The notes under the pieces are model-generated. The model was not told where the DNA came from. It saw nothing but the letters and a program-made list of their open reading frames with translations, and did not search any database. Source: Chloroflexota bacterium (GTDB taxonomy: Bacteria; Chloroflexota; UBA11872). Taken from it: a stretch of 64,000 bases of DNA. This document shows, piece after piece, positions 25,203 to 34,118 of this stretch (position 1 is its first letter; the number at the start of each line of letters is the position of its first letter). The stretch covers positions 62,001 to 126,000 of the forward strand of contig JAJDVX010000019.1 in assembly GCA_022825895.1 (NCBI GenBank), given 5' to 3'. The translations under genes and the position numbers were made by a program.

Positions 25203-26431
25203 ACCGCGACGCGCACCTTCAGCCGGCTGATCGCAACCAGCGACGCGACACCGGCCGCCGCGCCCGCCCAGAACAGCAGGGCGGGCGCGGCGTCGCCGGC
25301 GGCAATGGCCAGCAGTGCCGCTATGGCCACCCCGATTGAGTAGGCCGTTGAGTCGATGGCCATTGCCTGGCCCAGCCGACCGTGCGGGGTCACGTCGGCC
25401 GCCAGCGCCACGATCAGTCCCTGGAACACGCTCTGCGTGAACGCGTAGGGCACCCACAACGCCAGCAGCGCGCCGAACGCGTCGATCTGGCCGTAAACGG
25501 CCGTATTGACCGCCCCGACCGCCAATGCAACCGCCAGCGCGCCGCGGCGACCCCAGCGGTCCGAGAGCGCCCCCACCGCTACCTGTGCGCTGGCCCCGCC
25601 GACGGCCGAGAGAAACACCAGCCACCCCACGGCCGTCAGGTCGCCGCCCGCGTCCACCAGCTTCGGCCCCGCCAGGATGATGAAGGCGCCATAGGTCACA
25701 GTGGTGCAGGCGCGAATGAACGCCAGAATCCGGATCGCCGGCACGCGCGTGAGTTGCAGCAGCTCGCGGATATTGACCGAGCCGGCGCGCGGCGCCATCG
25801 GTATGGCCGGCAGCAGCGTGAGCGCCGCCAGCGCCGCCGCGCCGATGATCAGCGCGGCGACGAGCGCAAAGACTCGAAACCCGAAGGCATTGGCCAGCAC
25901 GCCCAGGGCCAGTCCCCCAAGTCCGGGCGCCACGCCGACCGTGAAACTCACCAGCGACGACGCCAGCCCCCGCCGCGCCGCCGGCGCCACCTGCATGGCA
26001 TAGGTCTGCGACGCCGACCAGTGCAGCCCCAGCGCCAAGCCACCGAACGGCGCCGCCACGATGAAGAGGCCCAGGTCGGGCGTGAAGATCATCACGGCCA
26101 CCAGCAGGCACAGGCCCGCCAGGCCCAGCGCGTACGTCCGCTGGCTGCCGAACCGGGCGATGGGCACGGAAGCAAAGATCCCCAGCACGGCCCGCGCCCC
26201 GTGCATCGCCACCAGCAGCACGCCCGCGCCGGCCACGCCCCGCCCCAGGTCGTCGCGAATGAAGAGCGACAGGAAATTGACGACCGGCAGCCACCCGGCC
26301 ACGCCCAACCCCATGATCGCGATCAGCGTGACGAAGCGGCGCGATCCCAGGCGTGTCGGCGGATCAAACGCCTGGCTGGTCGCCGCGCTCCCCAACTCGA
26401 GTCTCCGTCGCTGGCGCCCCCGAGAATCCAT
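25193..26431 (-). CDS. Major facilitator superfamily transporter
   Basis: 412 residues with twelve predicted membrane helices. The family loop motif appears as DRWGRRGALAVAL between helices 8 and 9 and as a degenerate ARFGSQRTYALG between helices 2 and 3. A general efflux or uptake carrier; no substrate can be assigned. The N-terminus has about 30 extra polar residues (RGRQRRRLELG) before the first helix, so the true start may be slightly downstream. Confidence 0.88.
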   Translation of the reverse strand: MDSRGRQRRRLELGSAATSQAFDPPTRLGSRRFVTLIAIMGLGVAGWLPVVNFLSLFIRDDLGRGVAGAGVLLVAMHGARAVLGIFASVPIARFGSQRTYALGLAGLCLLVAVMIFTPDLGLFIVAAPFGGLALGLHWSASQTYAMQVAPAARRGLASSLVSFTVGVAPGLGGLALGVLANAFGFRVFALVAALIIGAAALAALTLLPAIPMAPRAGSVNIRELLQLTRVPAIRILAFIRACTTVTYGAFIILAGPKLVDAGGDLTAVGWLVFLSAVGGASAQVAVGALSDRWGRRGALAVALAVGAVNTAVYGQIDAFGALLALWVPYAFTQSVFQGLIVALAADVTPHGRLGQAMAIDSTAYSIGVAIAALLAIAAGDAAPALLFWAGAAAGVASLVAISRLKVRVAVQS

Positions 26432-26629
26432 CCCAGGGCGGCGTAGGGCGCGCGAACCGTAGCAGCCCCTCGGGTCGCCTGCCCGTCCGGGCCGTAGTCG
26501 GCCGCCCGCACGCGACGGTAACGGAAATCACCGTGGACGGTCCGGCGGCGGCCCTTTCGCGCCTAGAATCCGGGCAGAGCGTCGTGACGTCCCGGGAGTA
26601 TCGCGCTGGAAGCACTGGGCCGCTTCACG

Positions 26630-28801
26630 GTGCGTTGGCGCTGGCCCGTCATCGCCGCCTGGCTACTGGCTGCGGCGCTCTCGCTCCTGGCGCTACCCCA
26701 GGTCGGCTCGATCCTGCGCGCCGGCGGATTCTCCGCCGGCGGCATCGAATCCGAAGAGGCCTTCGACCGCTACGAACAAGACTTCGGCGCTGTTGGCTCC
26801 CCCATCCAGATCGCCTTTCACCACGACGAATGGCTCGTGACGGACGAGGCATTCGCGGCCGAGGCGGCTCGCGTTCTGGCGCCATTGGCGGCCATGCCGG
26901 ACGTCATGCGGGTTTCGACCTTCCAGGACAACCCGACCCAGATCGCGCCGGACGGCCATACCGCGTACACCACGCTGTTCTTCGACCTGCATCCTGACGT
27001 AGCTCACCGCATCGTGCCCGAGCTTCGCGGGCGGCTGGCTAGGTCGGAACTCGACCTGCACATCGCCGGGTCGCCCGTCTACTACTCGGACATCCAGACC
27101 CTCAGCGAGGCCGACCTTCAGCGAGCGGAAACCGTGGGGCTGCCGTTCGCCCTGATCGTTCTGGTGCTGGTCTTCGGGTCCGTGGTCGCGGCCGGCATTC
27201 CCGTGCTGGCTGGCGGCGCCAGCGTGGTCGTCGGCCTGGCGCTGCTCTGGCTGTTCGGCCAGCAGGTCGGCTTCTCGATATTCGCCCTGAACGTGGTGAC
27301 GCTGGTGGGCCTGGGGCTGGGGGCGGACTACTCCCTCATCCTGGTCAGCCGCTTCCGCGAGGAACTTGCGGCAGGGCGAATGGTCGAGGATGCCGTGCCT
27401 CGGACCGTCGCCACCGCCGGAAAGGCGGTGGTGTTCTCAGGCGCGGCGGTCCTGACGGGGCTGGCGTCGCTGATGGTCTTCGAGTTCATGATGCTGCGAT
27501 CAATCGGCGCCGGCGGCGCGCTGGTCGTGTTGATTGCCGTCGGGGCCGCCACGACCTTCGTGCCGGCCCTGCTGGCCGTGCTGGGTCCGCGCGTCAACAT
27601 GTGGCGCGTGTGGCGGCCGTCGATCGGTCCGCGTAACGGGTGGGCGCGGCTGGCTCGGGCGGTCATGCGGCGGCCCCTGCCGATCTTCCTGATCGTCTCC
27701 GCATTCCTCGTGGTGCTCGGCCTGCCGTTTCTGCATGTCCGGCTGAATGCGCCGGACGCCAGGGTGCTCACGCCCGACTCGCCGTCCCGCGTGGCCTACG
27801 AGTTTCTCAGGGACGAGTTCGGTGAAGGCCACCAGACGCCGCTGTTCCTCGTGGCGCGCTTCCCCGAGGGCGCGCTCGCGCCTGAAGCCGTAACCGCGCA
27901 GCACGACCTCACGCGCGCACTGGAAGCGGATCCGCGCGTCGCCAGGGTCGGCGGCATCACCGCCATCGATCCGCGAATCACGCTCGAGCAATACCAACTG
28001 CTCTACCGCTACGCGCCTGGCATCGGCGACCCCTGGGCCAGGGCGCTCGCCGAGACCTTCACCCGCCAGAACGCCGCCTTCATGCTGGTCGAGCCCAGCG
28101 TGCCGTCAACCTCGCCCGAGGCCGAAGGCCTGGTCGAGGCTATCCGCGCCTACCGCGACGCCAACGGGCTCGATCTGCTGGTCGGCGGCGGCGCGGCCGG
28201 GCTCAAGGACTTCGTCGACCGGCTCTACACCGACTTCCCCAAGGCCGTGCTGCTGATCCTGGTCATCACCTACGTGGTCCTGGCCGTGCTGTTCCGGTCC
28301 GTCGTATTGCCGCTCAAGGCAGTGCTCCTGAACGTGCTGAGCCTGCTGGCCAGCTTTGGCGCGCTGGTGCTGGTGTTCCAGGACGGCTGGCTGTCGAACG
28401 TGCTGCGCTTCGAGCCGCTTGGCTACATCGACTCCCTGTTGCCCGTCGTTCTGTTCGCCATGCTCTTCGGACTGAGCATGGATTACGAGGTCTTTCTGCT
28501 CTCCCGCGTCAAGGAAGCGCACGACGAAGGCCGCTCCAACACCGAGAGCGTGGCGATCGGCATGGAACGCAGCGGCCGCGTGGTCACCAGCGCGGCCCTG
28601 GTGGTCATTGCGGTGTGCCTGGCGTTCGTCACGGCCGACATCGTCCTCATCAAGGCGCTCGGCCTGGGTGCGGCGATTGCCGTCTTCGTGGACGCCGCCA
28701 TCGTGCGCGCCCTGCTGGTGCCCGCCACGATGCACCTGCTGGGCCGCTGGAACTGGTGGGCGCCGTCATTGCGCTGGCCGCGACTGCGGGCATCGACATG
28801 A
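26630..28801 (+). CDS. MMPL/RND-family membrane transporter
   Basis: 723 residues from GTG at 26630, with two repeats of one plus five membrane helices and two large extracytoplasmic loops (about 30-165 and 380-525). Motifs such as GLGLGADYSLILVSRFREEL and LFGLSMDYEVFLLSRVKEAH are MMPL signatures with the proton-relay Asp-Tyr pairs. These proteins export lipids or hydrophobic compounds. The typical N-terminus (LEALGRFTVRWRW) continues upstream in frame without an ATG; a CTG at 26606 lies seven bases after GGGAG and may be the real start. It is coupled to the next gene by ATGA. Confidence 0.92.
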   Translation: MRWRWPVIAAWLLAAALSLLALPQVGSILRAGGFSAGGIESEEAFDRYEQDFGAVGSPIQIAFHHDEWLVTDEAFAAEAARVLAPLAAMPDVMRVSTFQDNPTQIAPDGHTAYTTLFFDLHPDVAHRIVPELRGRLARSELDLHIAGSPVYYSDIQTLSEADLQRAETVGLPFALIVLVLVFGSVVAAGIPVLAGGASVVVGLALLWLFGQQVGFSIFALNVVTLVGLGLGADYSLILVSRFREELAAGRMVEDAVPRTVATAGKAVVFSGAAVLTGLASLMVFEFMMLRSIGAGGALVVLIAVGAATTFVPALLAVLGPRVNMWRVWRPSIGPRNGWARLARAVMRRPLPIFLIVSAFLVVLGLPFLHVRLNAPDARVLTPDSPSRVAYEFLRDEFGEGHQTPLFLVARFPEGALAPEAVTAQHDLTRALEADPRVARVGGITAIDPRITLEQYQLLYRYAPGIGDPWARALAETFTRQNAAFMLVEPSVPSTSPEAEGLVEAIRAYRDANGLDLLVGGGAAGLKDFVDRLYTDFPKAVLLILVITYVVLAVLFRSVVLPLKAVLLNVLSLLASFGALVLVFQDGWLSNVLRFEPLGYIDSLLPVVLFAMLFGLSMDYEVFLLSRVKEAHDEGRSNTESVAIGMERSGRVVTSAALVVIAVCLAFVTADIVLIKALGLGAAIAVFVDAAIVRALLVPATMHLLGRWNWWAPSLRWPRLRAST

Positions 28802-29859
28802 TTCGTCGCGCCACGTGCCTGGTTCTGGTGGCGGTCTTGCTGGCGGCCTGCGGAGAAATCGCGCCGCCGCTGCCCGAGCCGCAGCCCAACCGCTTCGATG
28901 CCTCCGCGCTGCCCCCCATTGATCTGCCGCGCGACGACGCTCCGCACGCCAACCTGACCGAGTGGTGGTACGTCAGCGGCCATCTGCAGACCGCTGAAGG
29001 CGACCCCTTCGGCTTCGAGTTCGCGCTCTTCCAGTCAATTCGCCAGGGTGCGCCGCCCGGCTACGCTGCCCACTTTGCCGTCACCGACGTCGGCCGCCAG
29101 CGCTTCCACTACGGCGAGCGAACCGAGGTGGCCGACCCGTACGCGACCCGGCGAGGCCAGCCAACCGGCCTCGACCTCTCCGTGGAGGGCTGGACCCTGC
29201 GCGACGTTCCGGGAGGCTTTTCCATCTCCGCCGGAATCGACACCGTCGCGCTCCAGGTGGAACTCATCCCCTCCAAGCCGGCCGCCGTTCACAACGAAAC
29301 GGGAATCCTGGACTTCTCGCCGTACGGCTGGAGCTACTACTACTCCTACACGCGAGTCGACGTCCGCGGAGTGCTTCTCGATAGCGGCCTGCCGCGGCCG
29401 GTGACCGGCACCGCCTGGATCGACCACCAGTGGGGCGACTTCATCTCCGTCACGTCCGGCGGCTGGGACTGGTATAGCGTCCAGCTGGCTGACGGACGCG
29501 ACTTCACCGCCTCCGTCGTGCGCGACGAGTCCGGCGCCACCGTGCTGCAATACGGCACCGTGATCGGCCCCGCCGGCGAAACGAGGCACCTGCGCGCCGA
29601 CGAACTGGAGGTCCGAGCCACCGGCCGCTGGACCAGTCCGCACACGGGCGTTGTCTATCCGTCCGGCTGGACGATCTCGGTACCCGGTGAAGGTCTGCGT
29701 TTGCGCCTGGAACCATTGCTCCGTGACCAGGAACTCGACACCCGTGCCAGCACCGGCGTGGTCTATTGGGAAGGCGCCGTCCACGTCAGCGGCGACGGCG
29801 GCGAGGGTGGCCTGGGTTACGTGGAACTGACCGGTTACGGGCCGCCGCCCGCGGCGTGA
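28798..29859 (+). CDS. Lipoprotein of the CrtC/lipocalin-like secreted hydrolase family (COG5621-type)
   Basis: 353 residues. The signal peptide ends in a lipobox (VAVLLAACGE), giving a lipid-anchored protein. The start of the mature domain contains NLTEWWYVSGHLQT, the EWWY-x-GH hallmark of the hydroxyneurosporene synthase/AttH-like double-lipocalin fold. TAWIDHQWGDF is a second conserved stretch. Members bind or hydrate hydrophobic ligands such as carotenoids. The ATG overlaps the MMPL stop, suggesting a lipid-related role as a partner of the transporter. Confidence 0.85.
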   Translation: MIRRATCLVLVAVLLAACGEIAPPLPEPQPNRFDASALPPIDLPRDDAPHANLTEWWYVSGHLQTAEGDPFGFEFALFQSIRQGAPPGYAAHFAVTDVGRQRFHYGERTEVADPYATRRGQPTGLDLSVEGWTLRDVPGGFSISAGIDTVALQVELIPSKPAAVHNETGILDFSPYGWSYYYSYTRVDVRGVLLDSGLPRPVTGTAWIDHQWGDFISVTSGGWDWYSVQLADGRDFTASVVRDESGATVLQYGTVIGPAGETRHLRADELEVRATGRWTSPHTGVVYPSGWTISVPGEGLRLRLEPLLRDQELDTRASTGVVYWEGAVHVSGDGGEGGLGYVELTGYGPPPAA

Positions 29860-29914
29860 TGCGGCCGTCCGGCGTACCATCGATGGCCGCGATCAACTGA
29901 CGGAATCCAAAGAC

Positions 29915-30985
29915 ATGTCCGCTCGCCAAGCTCGCATCGGCGTTATCGGCGCCGGCTGGTGGTCCACTTACACGCACATTCCGGGCCTGATCGAGAATCC
30001 GCACGCCCACCTGGCCGCCATCTGCGACCGCAGCGAGGAAGCCTGCGAGCGCGCCACCACCGCCTTCCCCGGTCCTTCCGCCTACGTGGACCTCGAAACC
30101 ATGCTCGCCGAGACCGAGCTTGACGGCGTAATCATTGCTATTCCGCATGCCGCCCACTACGACGTGGCGGCGCTCTGCCTGGACGCCGGTCTCAACGTCA
30201 TGTTGGAAAAGCCGATGGTTCTGACGGCCAAGCACGCCGCTGACCTGGTCGAACGCGCCGAAGCGCAGGGCGTCGAACTCATCATCGGCTACCCCTGGCA
30301 CTTCACCCGCACGGCCATCCGCGCCCGCGAGGTCCTGGCCTCCGGTGAACTGGGCGCCATCCAACACGTCGTCTGCACCCAGTCGTCCATGGTCGTCGAG
30401 TTCTATCGTGGCAACGACGCCGCCTACCAGCCGGTATTCGACTGGACGGTCGCCGGCCCCGGCGACGTGTACGCCCGCCCCGAACTCTCCGGCGGCGGCC
30501 AGGGGCACCTCCAGATCACCCACTCCTCGGGCCTGATGTTCTTCGTCACCGGCCTTCGTCCCAAGCGTGTTAGCGCGCTCATGAGTTCATTCGACGTACC
30601 TGTCGATCTGGTTGACGTGATGACCGTCGAGTTTGAAGGCGGCGCGCTGGGCGTCGTCTCCGGCACCGGCAACGTACCGGTTGGAGACGCCGGTCAACTG
30701 GATGTCCGCGCCTACTGCGAGCACGGCTACGTGTTGCTCGACGCGATCACCGGCGCGCTGGAGATTCACCGCCGCGATGGGTCCATCGAGCGCGACCAGC
30801 TGGCCGCCGATGACACGTACCCTCGATTCACGACGGCCGCCAACCTGGTGGATGTTTGCCTGGGTCGCGAGTCCAACGGTTCGCCGGCCGCGTACGGGCA
30901 TCGATCCGTTGAACTGCTGGACGCCGCCTACCGCTCCGCCGCGAACGGCGGCCGCATGATTGAGGTCGGCGATCTCTACGCCTGA
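29915..30985 (+). CDS. Gfo/Idh/MocA family oxidoreductase
   Basis: 356 residues. The Rossmann motif is GVIGAGWWSTYTHIPG (9-24) and the family motif EKP is in VMLEKPMVL near residue 98. The C-terminal a/b domain follows, with HLQITHSSGLMFF holding the catalytic His region. These NAD(P)-dependent enzymes oxidise or reduce sugars, inositols and related polyols. A TACCAT hexamer about 40 bases upstream may be its -10. The gene overlaps the next one by 26 bases. Confidence 0.92.
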   Translation: MSARQARIGVIGAGWWSTYTHIPGLIENPHAHLAAICDRSEEACERATTAFPGPSAYVDLETMLAETELDGVIIAIPHAAHYDVAALCLDAGLNVMLEKPMVLTAKHAADLVERAEAQGVELIIGYPWHFTRTAIRAREVLASGELGAIQHVVCTQSSMVVEFYRGNDAAYQPVFDWTVAGPGDVYARPELSGGGQGHLQITHSSGLMFFVTGLRPKRVSALMSSFDVPVDLVDVMTVEFEGGALGVVSGTGNVPVGDAGQLDVRAYCEHGYVLLDAITGALEIHRRDGSIERDQLAADDTYPRFTTAANLVDVCLGRESNGSPAAYGHRSVELLDAAYRSAANGGRMIEVGDLYA

Positions 30986-31310
30986 TCCGGCGGACCGGCC
31001 CTCAACCGCCGCCGGCGAACTAACGGTTGCGCCCGAGGCCGCCCTGGCGCTGCATACGGCGCTTTACGACGACAACGGAAGCGAGAATCAGACCCGCGCC
31101 ATCCGTATCTCACTCGACACGTCCAACCGAATGCGGCTGTCTGTGAGCGACATATGGGAGGGCGACCGGAAAGTCGTCTTTGACGGCCGAATCATCCTGG
31201 TGGCCGAGCCCGAGGTGGCCGACGCCCTGGTCGGACGCACGCTGGCCATTCAGACCACGGGTGGTCGAGCCGGCTTCACGCTCCGACCGACGCGCGACGC
31301 GGACGCCTAG
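30960..31310 (+). CDS. Cysteine-less HesB/IscA-like protein
   Basis: 116 residues. The pattern LTVAPEAALALHTAL, RAIRISL, VVFDGRIILVAEPEVADALVGRTL and TGGRAGFTLRP follows the A-type FeS carrier fold (beta-sandwich with a late GAGF-like turn). However, all three cluster-binding cysteines are missing. The protein is therefore unlikely to carry FeS clusters and may be a repurposed relative. The TTG start inside the preceding gene is uncertain. It ends tail-to-tail with the thioredoxin gene, sharing CTAG as both stops. Confidence 0.6.
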   Translation: MRSAISTPDPADRPSTAAGELTVAPEAALALHTALYDDNGSENQTRAIRISLDTSNRMRLSVSDIWEGDRKVVFDGRIILVAEPEVADALVGRTLAIQTTGGRAGFTLRPTRDADA

Positions 31311-31951
31311 GCCGGACCGGAGGCCAGCACCGGCGCGAGCAGTTCGTCCAGATCCTCGTCCGTTAGCGGGCCCACCCATCGGCGAACAAGCACGCCCTGG
31401 CGGTCAATCACAAAGGTCTCGGGTAAACCGGTGACGCCGAACTCGACCGGAATCAGTCGCGTGGCGTCTTCGGCATTCGGATAGGTCACGCCCATCTCGT
31501 TGAGAAACTCGATGGCCGCGGCCTCGTCGTCCCAGACGTCGATGCCCAGAAGGGTCACGCCGGCCGACTCCAGCCGCTCGGCGGCCCGCTGCAGCACGGG
31601 CGCTTCCACGCGGCACGGCGGGCACCACGTGGCCCAGAAATTCAAAACTACGATTCGCCCGCGATAGTCCGACAGTTGAATCCGCTGGCCGTCAAACGAC
31701 GTCAGCACAAAGTCGGGCGCCGGGCGTGGGCGAACGTCCGTGGCGCGGCCGATCGAGATGATCCCCAGGCCGCTGCGCTCGTTGCCGCCCCGCATCACCA
31801 GCCCGATGACCACGATCAACGCCACCAGCGCCGTCACCCCGGCGATCGCCGCCGCGAGCTGCGGCGCCGTAAGCCGCTGAGGCTGAGTCGGTTCCACCGG
31901 CTGGCTGCTCCTGAATCGTGATCCGTGCCGACCGTCGGCGAATTCGAGCAT
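31307..31951 (-). CDS. Membrane-anchored TlpA/ResA/CcmG-type thioredoxin
   Basis: 214 residues. A 30-residue polar N-terminus, one membrane helix (about 31-53) and an extracytoplasmic thioredoxin domain with WCPPC at 109-113 and the cis-Pro in GVTGLPETF. NFWATWCPPC is the standard TlpA motif. Proteins of this type reduce apocytochrome c or CcmH thiols. No ccmG is present in the ccm cluster, so this gene and the next two could supply that step. The start is ATG at 31951. Confidence 0.9.
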   Translation of the reverse strand: MLEFADGRHGSRFRSSQPVEPTQPQRLTAPQLAAAIAGVTALVALIVVIGLVMRGGNERSGLGIISIGRATDVRPRPAPDFVLTSFDGQRIQLSDYRGRIVVLNFWATWCPPCRVEAPVLQRAAERLESAGVTLLGIDVWDDEAAAIEFLNEMGVTYPNAEDATRLIPVEFGVTGLPETFVIDRQGVLVRRWVGPLTDEDLDELLAPVLASGPA

Positions 31952-32061
31952 AGCCGCGACGCAATCCGGCCGCCTGTGTAGGCGATCTCACCACCGCCGA
32001 CTCGCGTTGCACCGCAGAATGTTTGAATATTTGCCTACGGTCAGCACTCGGGGCGGACTGC

Positions 32062-32679
32062 ATGCGCGCACGCCGGAGCGAAGTCGGGCGACGTCGGGTA
32101 TTGGCCGGTATCGGCGTGGGAGTGATTCTCACGGCCTGCGGCGAGACCGCGGTTTCCGAATCCACGCCTGCGCCGACCACCGCGGCCTCAACCGACGTCT
32201 CCGGATTCCCCGCGGGCGAGGCGCGCCCCGCGGCCGACTTCCCATTCGAGGCCTATCAGGGGGCGGACCTGGTTGGCGGCGAAACCGTCCAGTTCAGCCA
32301 GATCATTGCGGGCGGTAAGCCGGTGGTCCTCAACTTCTGGGCGGCGCAATGCCCCCCCTGCCGGGTGGAAATGCCGGAGTTCGATCACGCGTGGCAGGCC
32401 GCCAGGGACCGCGTGTTGCTGGTGGGGTTGGACGTTGGCCCGCTCATTAACCTGGGCACGCGCGCCGAGGGCGAGGCGCTGGCCCAGGAATTGGGCGTAA
32501 CCTACCCCGTGGGAACCACGTCAGACGCCACCGTCATGCAGCGATACCAGGTCTTGGGCATGCCCTCCACCCTCTTCATCACGACGCAGTCCCAGATTGT
32601 TCGCCAGTGGACGGGCAGCCTGGACGAGGCGGCGCTGAACGACCTGATTGACGAGCTGCTTCAGGCGTCCGGAGGCTGA
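32062..32679 (+). CDS. TlpA-type thioredoxin lipoprotein
   Basis: 205 residues from the ATG at 32062. The N-terminus has twin arginines (GRRRVLAGIGVGV) and a lipobox LTAC at 23-26, so the protein should be lipid-anchored outside the membrane. The thioredoxin fold has NFWAAQCPPC with the redox pair at 97 and 100, and cis-Pro in LGMPSTLF. It is followed 12 bases later by ccdA, its probable electron donor. A longer in-frame start at 32023 would hide the signal peptide. Confidence 0.9.
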   Translation: MRARRSEVGRRRVLAGIGVGVILTACGETAVSESTPAPTTAASTDVSGFPAGEARPAADFPFEAYQGADLVGGETVQFSQIIAGGKPVVLNFWAAQCPPCRVEMPEFDHAWQAARDRVLLVGLDVGPLINLGTRAEGEALAQELGVTYPVGTTSDATVMQRYQVLGMPSTLFITTQSQIVRQWTGSLDEAALNDLIDELLQASGG

Positions 32680-32691
32680 GGTGACCGCGCC

Positions 32692-33525
32692 GTGAGTGTC
32701 GGATCGGCGCGCAGCCCCTGGGTGGGAACGGCGCTGGGCTACGGCGTACCGGGATTGCTGGTCGCCGTGCTGATCGGGGCGCTCATATCGGTCCAGGCAA
32801 ACGCCGAGGCCGCCGTGTCGGACTTCGCGGGGGCCTTGCCGATCGGGTTCGCCGCCGCCGCCGGTGTCGTCGCCAGCGTCAATCCCTGCGGCTTCTTCAT
32901 GCTGCCGGGCTACGTGGCGTACCAGTTGGGAACGCAGGAAGAGGACTACGACCAGCTTTCCGGTTTCCGCCGCGTTGGACGGGCGCTGGCCGTGGGGTTG
33001 ATGGCCACGCTCGGTTTCGTCCTGATCTTCGCCGCGGTCGGCGCGGTCATTGCCGCGGGCGGCAACTTTCTCAGCCGTGTCTTCCCGTTCCTTGGGCTCA
33101 CGGTCGGCGTGCTGATGGTGATCTTCGGCGCCTACCTGCTCATCACCCACCGCTACATCGGCGTGCTGGCGGCCAGCCGCATCCAGGTCACGCCGCAGCG
33201 CAACCTCGGCAACGCCTTCGTCTTCGGACTCGGCTATGCCGTCGGCTCGCTCAGTTGCACGCTGCCGATCTTCCTGGTCGTGGTCGGAGGCGCCCTGGGC
33301 GCTGCTGGTTTCCTGGCTTCCTTCAGCCAATTCCTCGCCTTTGCCCTCGGTATGGGCGTGGTCGTCATCGCCGTCACCATCGGCGCGGCCATCTTCCGCG
33401 ACGCCGTGGCCCGCTTTCTTCGCGGGGCCCTTCCCCATGTCCACCGCGCCAGCTCGCTGTTCCTGGTCGGCGCCGGCGGCTACCTCATCTACTACTGGGT
33501 CTTCTTCGCCGGACTGAATCTGTAG
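32692..33525 (+). CDS. ccdA: CcdA/DsbD-type transmembrane thiol reductase
   Basis: 277 residues, seven or more membrane helices. The two membrane cysteines are in ASVNPCGFFMLPGYVAY (first) and VGSLSCTLPIFLVV (fourth helix), the CcdA pair that moves reducing equivalents from cytoplasmic thioredoxin outward. The N-terminal 45 residues add an extra helix. The GTG start lies 12 bases after the TlpA-like lipoprotein gene, making a two-gene thiol-reduction unit that would serve cytochrome c maturation. Confidence 0.92.
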   Translation: MSVGSARSPWVGTALGYGVPGLLVAVLIGALISVQANAEAAVSDFAGALPIGFAAAAGVVASVNPCGFFMLPGYVAYQLGTQEEDYDQLSGFRRVGRALAVGLMATLGFVLIFAAVGAVIAAGGNFLSRVFPFLGLTVGVLMVIFGAYLLITHRYIGVLAASRIQVTPQRNLGNAFVFGLGYAVGSLSCTLPIFLVVVGGALGAAGFLASFSQFLAFALGMGVVVIAVTIGAAIFRDAVARFLRGALPHVHRASSLFLVGAGGYLIYYWVFFAGLNL

Positions 33526-33554
33526 AACCCCGTAACGCCGGTTAAGGCAACCCG

Positions 33555-34118
33555 TCAGCCGGTGATTGGGCTCCACTCGTCCCGCAGGATCGCGTAGATC
33601 ACGCCTGATTCGTTGGCATGCGGCTCCACGCCTCGCGGCGCGTGCCGGATGGTCCCTTCGTGCGTCATCCCCAGCTTCTCCATGACCCGAATCGAGGCCG
33701 TGTTCCGCGCATTCGCCCCCGCCTGTACCCGGGCCAAATCGGGCAGCGACGCGAACGCCGCATCGATCACAGCTCGCGCTGCTTCCGTCATATACCCGCG
33801 TCCCCAGTGACGCCGCGCCAACGCATAACCCATTTCGGCGTTCCGCTGCTGATGGTTGAGTCGCAGGTTGATCCCGCCCGACGCGCGCCCCGCGACCTCG
33901 ATCGCCCAGTCCGGATGGGTCGACCAGTCCTCCAGCACCCACCCGGCCACCGCCTCCTCGGCATGGCGCCGCTCGTAAGGCTTGGGAACCGGCAGAAACC
34001 GCGACCACTCCGGATCGGCGGCGTATGCCAGCACGTCGTCCGCATCCGCCAGCGTCCACCGGCGCAGCACCAGCCGCTCCGTTTCGATTCGCTCCGGCAA
34101 CACCGGGACTCCGCTCAT
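33555..34118 (-). CDS. GNAT acetyltransferase, RimJ/RimL type
   Basis: 187 residues. The family pattern is ETERLVLRRWTLADADDV at the N-terminus and the acetyl-CoA loop ALARRHWGRGYMTEA (Q/R-x-x-G-x-G/A). NTASIRVMEKLGMTHEG near the end is also typical. It would acetylate a protein N-terminus or small amine; the target is unknown. Its ATG overlaps the stop of a second acetyltransferase gene (ATGA), and the two share about the same layout, suggesting an old duplication. Confidence 0.9.
   Translation of the reverse strand: MSGVPVLPERIETERLVLRRWTLADADDVLAYAADPEWSRFLPVPKPYERRHAEEAVAGWVLEDWSTHPDWAIEVAGRASGGINLRLNHQQRNAEMGYALARRHWGRGYMTEAARAVIDAAFASLPDLARVQAGANARNTASIRVMEKLGMTHEGTIRHAPRGVEPHANESGVIYAILRDEWSPITG

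Noticed and set aside
32521..34059. 512-codon open frame on the minus strand across ccdA
   Set aside because: Antisense to the TlpA-like and CcdA genes; no domain, low-complexity Glu/Asp/Arg composition.
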